Assembly: GCA_002205965.3 (NCBI GenBank) | Contig: NADL03000492.1 | Span: forward strand, 1,240,001-1,304,000 | Source: Kappaphycus alvarezii | Taxonomy: Eukaryota; Rhodophyta; Florideophyceae; Gigartinales; Solieriaceae | Reading direction: 5' to 3' | Length of the DNA stretch: 64,000 bases | Shown: in pieces, positions 54,473 through 64,000 of the stretch | How positions within the stretch are numbered: position 1 is the stretch's first letter | Layout of the letters: every line of letters starts with the position of its first letter | The notes under the pieces: generated by a model | What the model saw: only the letters and a program-made list of their open reading frames with translations | Databases searched by the model: none | Told to the model about the DNA's origin: nothing | Program-made: the position numbers and the translations under genes

Positions 54473-57400
54473 GTAGCCATGGTGCGTGGCGGTGTGTCAC
54501 CTACGCTAACTCATGTCTACGACTTATTTACTATCTGGATAATTTCGGCACTTAGCCATACATATCTTCCTACAAGTGAGTATAGAAGGGACAGAGTTTA
54601 CTACCTATGTTCAGGGAGTAGCGTTAAGAAGTACTCCATAAGGACGAAGTTGACTTGCAACTTCTAGACTAGTTGGGTGCGCGCTTGAAGTTTTCTTCCA
54701 CATCGCTCGCTCTCTCATATAAAAGGCAGTTTAATCAGCTTATATTGGCTTTTTGACTAGCCTTAAAGTGTCAATACGAGATACCATAAAATCATTAAAA
54801 CCAATAGTGTGAACAATATAGACTAATAATAGATACTATCAGGATAAATATTCAGTCACACCTCCCCGTAATCTTCGTTCTCGAAATTATAAATAAGCAA
54901 TTCCTATAAAATATCCATGCAGCCAATACAGTTCCTACAAATTCCGTCGAATGGCCCAGAATAAAAGATAGCCTCCTCAGACTTATCAAAATCTTCCATG
55001 CTTTCCTCTCGACCCTCACACTACGCTGCATCCCCTAAAAATTTTCCGAGATTAAGAAAGATTCCTCAATCCCTCCTTCGTCTTCTAGAGCAGCTTCCCC
55101 CCAGTTTGACGTCAGATGTTCGCATGAGTCTACTCAGCCCTCCTCATATTCGTATTCTTCCACATCTGGCTCAGCCTCCTCCGGTTCTCCTGTCAGTTCT
55201 TCCTGGTCTTCCTTCTCTTCCTCTTCTAAATCCTCTGAATCTTCCAAACAATGGCCGCGGACTCAATCCCGAACGCGTTTCATGTCCATTCTTCTGCATT
55301 AGTCCTCGTAGTCAGTCAGCCAAGGGCCATCAAGTCTAGGCCATGGATAGGATGGCGGGCTCCAGATAACTTGGCGGTGGTGAGGGATGGGAGGGGGTTA
55401 GTTATGTAAAGGGCAAAGTGGAGGAGTCGATGGAGTGATTGATAGCAGATATTTTTCTTCAACGAAGTCGCTTCCAAACCTATGGTGATGTTTTCAGAAA
55501 ATTTCAAGGCCTCAGACCAAGTATAAAAGGCGGGAAAATGTTGCGGATTTGAATTTGGATGAATTATTGGAATAAAAAACCTGCTTTATAAAATATTGGA
55601 ATCAAATTTAGAGGACGAAGTGGATCACGAGTCGAAAAATTTCCTTTCGAAACTAGATGACCAAATCTTAAAATATGAAATCTAAAACGGAATGGTACTG
55701 CATATTTTAGATTCATCAAGGAAAGGTACTGCGGAATATCTTTTTGGGTGGAATAAAAGGTATTACGGTAGTCTTGAGAGAGAAGAGTTCAAGAATGTAT
55801 CTTTGCTTGAAAGGAACAGTAATTTGTGGGAAGGAACGGTTTCGAAATAAAACCCTGTTTGAGATAAACTTCTCCATACTTACTCAAGTCTCATTACCAA
55901 ACTACAAAAGATCACTAGTGCTGTCCCGTTCCCCTCTCAACATTTTTCTTGACAAAACTATCTTTGTCACAAAGTTCACTAGGCCGTACTGACAACCTTC
56001 AGTAATTTCACGAACTTGACCTTCTTTAAGTTCTTTTTTATAATTTATGGAACTATAAAATCGCTTAAGACATAACATAGCTTAAAATTTCGCTTGAAAA
56101 CGTTACAAAACAGTATTTGCTAGTTGAAGCCATATGATTCGCAAAATATGTACAAGTCCGGGACACGTATCCATAATTCATATAATTCTACCCTCAGAAG
56201 TAGATAAATGCAACACTTAGTATACTTCTACCTCATACACAAAAAGTGCTTATCTCAGCACCACATCAAATTTCTTGAGCCAGAAAATCACTCTAATAGA
56301 CAACGACAATGCGATAAACTATCAAAGCTCTCCAAGGCGAATATAACTTCCTAAGTACCACTGTAGATCTTACTTTCATCAGACAAAACCGTTACCAACT
56401 ACATAGGTGGCCATACTCAGACCGTGATAGGCACAAAAAGGGCTATAAACACTACTGTAGTGACTTGATGCACACGAAGCTCATCTTGTAACTCAACTAC
56501 CTGCCTTTCCCATTTCGGGCAGTTTCATCGAGTGGACGGCTCAATTAGACAATTTATTTGTCGCAACCGAACCGAGCAACCGAACCGAAATGTACAGAGC
56601 TATTTCCACTTCGGGCTTAGCTGGCAAATACGAAATTTCAAATACAAACCTAAATTGTATCATATTTTAAGCGTGATAGCAGTCAACTTTTCTCGCCAAT
56701 GTACAGTAGAAAATTTTCGCGACAGCTTGTCATACACAAACTTGCAACAAACTGGAGGCTGATATAGGTCTCTGTTTCCTCCCAACACATACGATCCGAC
56801 GTTGAGTTGGTGCGTCTGTAGATTCTGGTAGTAATGCCGTGAATAGGACTGGGACAAACGACGAATAGTCCTCGTTTTTAGGGATACTGATGTCATAACT
56901 GCATTATTTAGGGCTCTTGTTTTGTCATTTTTTCCTGGCTATTCCATTCTACACTAAAGCACTATTTTGTTCTCATTCTTGTACTGTGGGCTTCCTTTCC
57001 CTTGACGGCCTAACTGGAATTCCCTAAGATGGTAAACGTTGCAATGTATAGTTGAAGACAAATTTCTAATTAAATAAGAGCTGAATTTGAATTAACTCCT
57101 AATTGCAGAAGCACATAATTAAAATGCGAATCTGATTGTCACGGAGTTTATTAGAACTCTACGAGTAACAAGCGGTAACTTTTATCTTTTATTATTTGAG
57201 TATACACATAAAATGAGCCTCCTTTGACCTTCATATATTCAAAAGCTGTTTCTCAGAGTGCGGCTAACCTGTTTATCAGCCGAGATAAAGATTTTTCCTC
57301 CGATTGACTTTCGAATTGGACGTCCTTGCGACCAGTCCGAGTCTAGGTATACTTCTAACTTAGGATACTCACGAGCTCTGTAGCTCGAACTTAAAATTTT

Positions 57401-58023
57401 TTCCCTCCTATATACATCATTATATGACTACTGCCGACCTACATTATGTTGCGGGGCTCAAAAACAAAAAAAATGCCAAATATTAAACTACATAATTAAT
57501 ATCTTGCATTACTTTAATGCCTAACTTCAGAAGAGTACCTACAAACTGTCTGTAAGGAGTGTAATCTCTTAGATAAGATCCAAATTTCTTCAATAAGTCC
57601 AATCCAGAGGTAAAGGGAGTTGCAAAAGTCGTACAGTAGGCCACTCCTGAAAAAAATTTGCGTGCTGTACAAAAAATCACAGAAATAGGTAAATGGTCAT
57701 TCGGTAGTGCAAACTGTGCTACAGAAACTTTTGCTACAATTTTATGCAAACAACCTATTTTAATCCTGAGTGCGAGCATTCAAACTCTTCTCAACATCAG
57801 GTTTTGCAGAGGCAAAATGCAATCTGTGCACCTCCTTTTGCTGGTCCTTTTGCTCCAATAGAAGAGAAGAACACAGAAAAGAAAACTAATTTGTCACGAA
57901 AGATTAAGCCCAGAGGGGCTAAGACGCCGCGATCAGCGTGTCTCGCGCAGTGCTTTGGTTTACTCAAGTACATCTTCTTTCACGGCTCTCTAAATTTCAA
58001 GATGTGATCAATCTCTCATCACA
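54473..58023. other. AT-rich gene-free region
   Basis: About 3.5 kb of AT-rich DNA with short frames on both strands and no recognisable domain. Frame 57744-58007, just upstream of the transposase fragment, has a Lys-rich stretch but no motif. Confidence 0.5.
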
Positions 58024-58350
58024 ATGAGAGGAATAGATCATCGAAAATTCGCATATTTGCTCACTCGGTTCGAGCCTCTTTACCAGCGATATTCTCCTTA
58101 CTCCGAGAACGGCAATATTCGTATCCTAGAGGATAGTATTAGACATAGAGGGCGACCGCGTACATTTGTTGCAATGATGTGCCTCGGATTGTTGCTTACT
58201 TGGCACCGAACGAGAGGTGCTACTTGGAATCTCTGCATGTTGTTTGGGGTAACCAACTCTGTATGCTACTTGTTCTTACAGTTTGCGCGTCGATTTTTAC
58301 TCCTCATTTTGTACTCAGACGACAAGGCAAAGATCAAAATGCCAATTCTG
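58024..58350 (+). pseudogene. PIF/Harbinger-like transposase, N-terminal fragment
   Basis: The frame from ATG 58024 reads KFAYLLTRFEPLYQRYSPYS, RHRGRPRTFVAMMCLGLLLT and VCYLFLQFARRFLLLILYSD. This matches the helical N-terminal region of DDE_Tnp_4-type transposases (family knowledge). Similarity stops near 58350, before any catalytic Asp. The plus-strand frame then runs over the antisense of a SANT-like gene to 58434. The transposase is therefore truncated. Confidence 0.6.
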
Positions 58351-58965
58351 GATCATCCGATAACGGATGTGTTTAGCCATTTTGACATCAACAGGGATTC
58401 CTGGATCACCCGTCGGTATCTTGCGCCGGTGTAACGCTGAGAACTTGCCCTTGAGGCTATCGAAGGTTCTTCGTTCATCCGAGAACGAGATGGCATGGTC
58501 AGATGCGACGAAATACCATTTATCCTTGCAAAGTGGGAGATATTTCTGCAACAAGTCCAACAAGTATATCAACTCCTTCTGTGTAAAGCCAGAACCTCTA
58601 GTCGGAAGCGCAGCACTACCGTGAGGCAGTCTTGCTTTTCGTGATGTGGGTTTGTTGATAGTACGCACAGGAGGAAAAGACTTGGAAAATGCGCCGCCAA
58701 AACCTTATGCGGAGCGAACATTGAAGGTGATGAATTTGTCGTTTTTCGCGTTGTCGGGGTGATTTGGAGGTGCAAGTTCGAAAGAAGGTGGCTCAGAGAG
58801 AGAGAGAGTCGGACGAGAGGTTTCTGGCATGGACGAGGTAGAAAAAATGTCAAGTTGGGGAGGCGGAGCGGTGGAAGGGCGGAGGGCGACGGTGGCGGGG
58901 TGGGCGGGAGCCAGAAGCCAGGGAGAATGGCTATTTGATGGATGCTTTCTGTTCTTTGAGAACAT
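58350..58965 (-). pseudogene. SANT/Myb-like protein, one in-frame stop
   Basis: The minus-strand frame 58668-58315 contains SGFTQKELIYLLDLLQKYLP, KDKWYFVASDHAISF and LKGKFSALHRRKIPTGDPGI, then AKHIRYRM. This is a trihelix/SANT-like domain of the kind found in large fungal and oomycete families near transposons. Upstream, a Pro/Ser-rich leader (from Met 58965) is in the same sense and is separated by one TAA near 58710 (FITFNVRSA, stop, GFGGAFSKS). It is tail to tail with the transposase fragment; such pairs (transposase plus Myb-like protein) are typical of PIF/Harbinger elements. An intron could also explain the stop. Confidence 0.55.
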
Positions 58966-59039
58966 CAGCGGGTTTTTCGAACTGATTTTGGCGCAAAACT
59001 GATAAAATGCGCCAAATTTGGGTGTTTCGGTGTAGGATC

Positions 59040-61500
59040 AAATTTGCTCGACAAGAAGAGGTCCCTATCAAGTCACCCATTTTTTTCTCTCCATTTTGTG
59101 TACATTTTTCACAAATTTTATGTACTATTTAGCGTTTTTGTGTTTTCAGGAGTGGCCCAGTCGCTCATGTTGAAGCGACGTAGAGTCTGTTCTATTATTT
59201 GCCTGTTTTGCATCTTTATTTAGTCACCACTGTCCTGAATCGAGATCCCCAAAAAGCGTTACATGCTCTTGGATTCCTTGGCATTAAATATGTTCGAGAA
59301 ATCACACCATTTCATGAATTATCTTCCGCTCACTCGAGAAGATTAATATGTCATGTAAATGATACAATATAAAAACGAAGTGATCCTTCATCCTTTACAC
59401 GCACAGGGGTGGGTCGGCCCTAAAAATATCGGGCAAGAAGTGATGGAGAACAGCATTCCGTAGACGTGACTTCAACGTCATTTATAAAAGAAGCTCATTA
59501 AAACGATAGATATAGTTCCCGAGTTTCACTTTTTTGAAATCCTCGGGTTGCGCAACCAATATTTCCTCGGAGAGCTAAGCAAAAAAATTCATTTTTAAAC
59601 ATCTGTGAGCAATCTTTTCCACTCATAGTGAGCATTCACTTCGAAAATGAATCTGACAGTCGCATTTTTTGATACTTGGGTAGAAACTTTTGAAAATAAG
59701 CCCTCGATATCCGACAAAAAACCTTCATGAACAGACGGGACTGGAACCTGAATTAGTTTGCGTCACCGTCACGCTTTAAATTAAACAACCACTTGGTCTG
59801 AATGAGGTTCCCGTCTTCGGGAAGCATTAACAGCTATCATTTTTTTCATTTTCTCCTGATACCTGATATCAAATCTCATCGCGTAATGCCAATTAGTCGC
59901 ATCCTCCCGACTCCTTGCGTTCCAGTGAAACTGTGGTACTCCCTCTCTAGTTTTCACATTTTCAGTTACACGAATGGCTGCCCATATCCATATTTTTGTG
60001 TCATTTTCCCGGTAGTGTATTTTCGACAGCAACGTGTATCCTGCTATTACGTTACAAAATCCATATTTACATCAAAATTAGAGATATTCAAATTATCATT
60101 TTCACCACCGTCCCTAATTTGTCCTTCATCATGACTGTGTTCAGCATAACTTCTGATTTCATTCCACTTGAAGTGCCCATAGCCATCATTTTTCCATTTG
60201 AAATCATCCATGGAGCCGATTGTTGTGCTTTTTCATTGTTCCTCGCGAGTTCATGATAAAATCTTCTGAGTTCGAAGTATTGAATGAAATCTAATTCTCT
60301 TTTTCGATGGGTTGCTGACCACATCCTGCTGATCGAATATGACATCTTTTTTCTATGTTAATCTCTTTCCTCCACCCATCAGGGCCCTATAAAAGTTAAC
60401 TCTGAAGAAACTAACCAATATCCCTTCATACAGCCCTCTGTTCAATTTTATGCAAAACCTCTGCGGTACTTTGAGCACATAAGCCTTGTATTAGAAAGTT
60501 GCTAAGAGTCTAATATCAGTCTTTCTCACTTAAATAGCCCCTCTTTACGGTCATTTAAGCTTGAAACTTCAATACACTAAGCTGACTCGGATAAAGCTGG
60601 CAGTATTTCCCACTTCAGTCCACAGTTTTGGCTTCCCTTTTGGTGTTGCTAAAGGTTTTATGTTCCATATCCAGGAAATATCTATTAATCCTTTCCGCTC
60701 AACCATTTGATTCAGGCGAGTATGTGGTGATTGGGTCATGAAGAATACCATCTAGCTAAACTCGGTTCTGAAACTTATGACCCACATAATCCCCTCCGTC
60801 ATCCTACAGGAACCATTTCACTAAGTTGCAACTCCTGAAAACAAGCGTTCCGGATTCCAATTGAATACATTTCTGAGTTTTTTGATCATTCATATCAATG
60901 CATCTATAGCTAAGCTCTTCCAGTTGATTAATATGAACCATCGGGTACAGTCACAAAATACTTGGCTCTTCAAAGATGCATTACCTTCACTGGCCCACCT
61001 AAAGCAGTCTAAATCCTTTTCAAAGATCACATGGTACACGTAGCAGTCATGTTTTACTGATTTTCTGCCAGGATGGCCATAACGAAATGCCAAGTGCGCA
61101 CAAACTGCAAAAATCCCCAATGTGAATAAACCAATTTTTCTTTATTATTGCTAGCATTACATGATAGTGAGTCGTGCCACTGACCTCGTCCAAAATATGA
61201 TAGCCATTTATTCCATATCATAGCTTCTGTTTGATCCTCTTGAGTTTTGAAATTAAACAATTTAATCAAAGGCTTACACAATCCATCTAGGGACACCGTT
61301 CCAACAAATTTCACTCAACTAGGTAGTTTATGGATTCGATTTACCATTCGGAAGACCTTGCCATCTTTGTTTTAACCGAAAATAAACTTATGCTCTCGCA
61401 TAAGAGCTTGAAACACAGGCAAAGAAAACTTGAAAGAACGTCTGGCAGGTACTTTACATTTTGCAAATTGAAAGTTTTCTTTCTAACATCCATTGTGATA
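59040..61500 (-). pseudogene. Ty1/copia integrase and RT, heavily decayed
   Basis: Reading leftward from about 61500: a pre-integrase scrap (DQTEAMIWNKWLSYFGRG), a linker (VCAHLAFRYGHPGRKSVK), integrase core strands (YVYHVIFEKDLDCF; DDGGDYVGHKFQNRV near 60760; PITTYSPESNG, stop, AERINRYFLDME near 60710), a post-integrase region (RSREDATNWHYAMRFDIR at about 59930), then RT. In RT the YVDD site is now LYHLHDILIFS near 59350, and the end reads RFLGISIQDSGD plus EQTLRRFNMSDWATPENTKT near 59200. Stops occur every few dozen codons. It is much older than the copia element at 45127. No LTR or gag was confirmed. Confidence 0.75.
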
Positions 61501-63116
61501 ACAATTTACAGTTTCTATTTCCTCCCCTCCTTGAATTACTACAAAGGTAGAAACCGAACATATTCTGTCTACGAGCAGAAAGTCTTTCTCCAAATGTTTT
61601 ACTCTAGACTTTCTTGTTTCTTTTACCCGAAGAAATTCCCGTTTCTTTACACTCTTTTTCTTTTCTCTTCTTCTCCTTTTATATACAACTATCTACCTCT
61701 TCAACAGTAGTTTTTTTCGTTTACTGGTTTTATTTTATTCGTTTTATTTGATTTTCTTCACCGTTCAACATTTTCTACCATGATCAAGTCTTCTAAACGT
61801 GCTTTTTGCCACAAATTATCGTTTAAAAGCGATTTTCACTAATATTCATTGCAAGGCTAATTCAAGCTTGTTTTTTATTCAGCTGATCTACCAATCTGAG
61901 CTTGCTGACGCTATTTCAATATGTCATTTTCGTGCTAAATTTTATACAGGGCTCTCAAACAATAACACTATGCAACTTCAACCTCTTTTTGAAGCCAACA
62001 TACAGATAATACTTCCTTTTCGTCCAATTTCCAAATCTATCCATCCTCGCCCCATTACCGTCTCCCCTCTATTCCCTTCTTGCCCAGCCAACGTCGTGGA
62101 ATACCTCTGTTGATAAACACGAAACCACCTGTAGGAGTTTGTAGCCTGTCATCTGGTAGAGATTGAAGCACAGGACGCGGTGGGGGAATCGAAAAAAGAG
62201 TGTGATAAGGGAGAATAGTGCTTCAAGGAGATGATTTCCACGGAACTGGTCACGCGATGGAAGAAGAGGAGGCCCGGGACGACTGTAAGGAGGAATAAGA
62301 GGGAGAAGGGGAGTCCAGAGATGAGATGGCGGTGTCAAACCGTGACATATTGGAGGGAAATTAATGAATTAGTTGGATCAGGTGGTCCTGGCCATGGACC
62401 ATGTTGGAGGGGCTTCAGGTGAGCTTTACTCCTTGCAAGGAGATTTGGACAATTGTAGGCCATCACTGGTATGTGCGGGGACTACTTGGATAATTATGGT
62501 GTCTTAAGGGAAGTGCTAGGTTCTAATCTATTTTTAATTTTTTAGTGTTTGTCAAGTATCTTTTGTCAAATTAGTTGCGTCGTCATGAAGTTTTTCCTCC
62601 TTTTCTAATGCTTTAAGTATTTTTCGATATTTCAGTGTCAAAAAATGTATATAATAAATTGATTCATTCCGGGAGAGGAAGGCGAGTTGGGAGTCAGCTA
62701 CGAACCTAAAAATCTTTATCTGCTCTTTAGCCACTGAAAGAGGTGATAAAGAATACTTCTTTAGATTTGCTTACTAGAGCAATAAATTTTCTTTCAAGAC
62801 CACTCCTCCCCCTTGTAATTTAATGGTTATAGTAGAACTTTAGTCGCCTCCAAACTCTCATCCCGGGTAGTTGTAGGTTACTTTTTTTCGTTGACCTCAT
62901 TTCTACCCCATTGAGTACCATACACACAAAGCAGGTGAAAAATTCTTCTATAACGAAGGCAAGAGAGGATGAAGAGCAACAGGAAAGAGGAAAGAACTGA
63001 GGGGATCCCCCTGATAGGAGCATTCAGCACTACTAACGTAGTAGGAACTAAAGGCAAGCTCTGTAAGGGAATCGTAAAAATAGTGAACCCCAGCTTATAC
63101 GATCTGGGGAAAAGGT
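61501..63116. other. AT-rich spacer, possible copia gag scraps
   Basis: The minus-strand frame 62734-62552 (LKALEKEEKLHDDATNLTKD) could be old copia gag, but similarity is too weak to call. Pyrimidine-rich tracts fill 61600-61780. Confidence 0.35.
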
Positions 63117-63371
63117 TTGAGCCGCTTCAAAAATGCGCTGACCGGAAATGCGATTGAAACCATCGTGAGCGTCAATCTGAGCCAAAATGTGGTCATGGAA
63201 CTCGAGGCGCTGGGTAAGACGACGCACGAAGTGAATTATCGCATTGATACCGTTCTTTACTCCGACTTCCAGCTAGTGGGGCAACAATTTGACCGAAGGA
63301 AGGCGGAAGAATTGAACACAGAAAGTCTACAAATAAGGCTCCGGAAGAGAGGCCCGATGAAGATGGGGTAA
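63117..63371 (+). CDS. Hypothetical short frame
   Basis: 84 residues (FKNALTGNAIETIVSVNLSQ, VNYRIDTVLYSDFQLVGQQF), with composition more protein-like than its surroundings. There is no recognised domain. It may be a fragment of a larger broken gene. Confidence 0.25.
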   Translation: MSRFKNALTGNAIETIVSVNLSQNVVMELEALGKTTHEVNYRIDTVLYSDFQLVGQQFDRRKAEELNTESLQIRLRKRGPMKMG

Positions 63372-64000
63372 ATTCTCCCGTTTGGTTTCGTCAGCGCAGT
63401 GCAATGGCTTCCGCATAAGTACAGGGGGCATTTCTCCGGCCGTTTTGGTTCAATCAGAGGTTGAGGAACTTTTTCAAACCATGAAGGCAATCTTGGCAGG
63501 GCGTGACTCCCTCTGAACGGCGGATTCATTCGCAGGAACTCTGGGGTCAGACTATCAGCCGCTTCAGGGGTCTACGAATATCAAGGTGGAGGTTCGAGAC
63601 ATTGAACCTGAACGGCAATGATAAACGATGAGAGGGCACAGTAGTGATAGTAACGGGCGGCAGGAGATGGATAGAAGACAAGGTTGGAAGGTAGCAACTT
63701 GGAGAAGGGCTGCAATGGCCCAGGAAGAGCTACCAAGAAATGAAGGGCGAGGGCGGAAGGGATTGGTATCGGAGACAGAATATTGGAGGTGAACAAGTAA
63801 GTAGCGCCGTTTTCATCGCAGGGGCGCCGGGAAGCCATGCGGATGCTCTCCACAATGTTGGAGGAATTTTCACGAAGACGAAAACCAAGGAAGCAGAGTG
63901 ATTGTGTCGATAAACCAGCTTTGAGATGGCAAGAAATTCCAGAAGGACTCGAGTCCTGTTTTTCTGCGGGGTAAAAATGCAACGCTGTACAAGGCCTCGG
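63372..64000. other. Right edge, no supportable gene
   Basis: A minus-strand frame 63982-63581 (133 residues) has no recognisable domain and reads from the edge of the window. It is left uncalled. Confidence 0.4.

Noticed and set aside
1-64000. CRISPR array or bacterial operon
   Set aside because: The tandem repeats are microsatellites or short duplications without spacers, and gene content is eukaryotic retrotransposons.

Overview
This window is from a transposon-rich eukaryotic nuclear genome, most likely a fungus. Almost every long reading frame that can be recognised belongs to an LTR retrotransposon (Ty3/gypsy or Ty1/copia) or a cut-and-paste transposon. Only one or two candidate host genes are seen. 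I could not fix the taxon: a filamentous ascomycete with a truffle-like, repeat-inflated genome and an early-diverging fungus both fit. Dispersed (TGTAC)n microsatellites run through the whole window. I found no rRNA, tRNA or CRISPR.

Layout, left to right. 1-351: end of a broken C2H2 zinc-finger gene. 3165-4637 (-): the best host-gene candidate, an RNase H-fold protein whose catalytic residues look replaced and which carries a long Arg/Ser-rich tail. 6120-7900 (+): decayed pogo-like DNA transposon. 9292-9826: probable solo LTR. 10129-13950 (+): decayed copia pol. 13960-15269 (-): unrecognised broken coding region. 16468-17230 (+): broken SANT/Myb-like gene. 19050-19700 (+): scrap of copia RNase H. 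21977-27108 (-): copia element with both LTRs, split by a nested solo LTR (22809-23355) that left a 5-bp target duplication. 27140-33145 (-): decayed gypsy element with a roughly 550-bp insertion. 33720-35479 (-): truncated copia.

35480-36927 (-) is a 1.45-kb piece of the gypsy family whose full copy follows at once. 36934-44414 (+) is a full-length, very young Ty3/gypsy element: 719/720-bp LTRs, gag with two zinc knuckles, an A AAA AAA slippery site, then pro-RT-RH-IN. After the integrase it carries an unusual extension built from two diverged copies of an unrecognised domain of about 145 residues. I consider that extension the most interesting object in the window. 45127-51803 (-) is a full-length copia element with 703-bp LTRs about 1% apart.

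The right end (51804-64000) is AT-rich and gene-poor. It holds an unrecognised coding region (53631-54472), a truncated PIF/Harbinger-like transposase (58024-58350) convergent with a SANT-like gene (58350-58965), and a heavily decayed copia integrase-RT (59040-61500).

Several breaks in the young elements are single-base losses in short homopolymer runs, so part of the apparent decay may be sequencing error. The second gypsy copy shows this directly at two sites. All domain calls are by eye; no database search was run.
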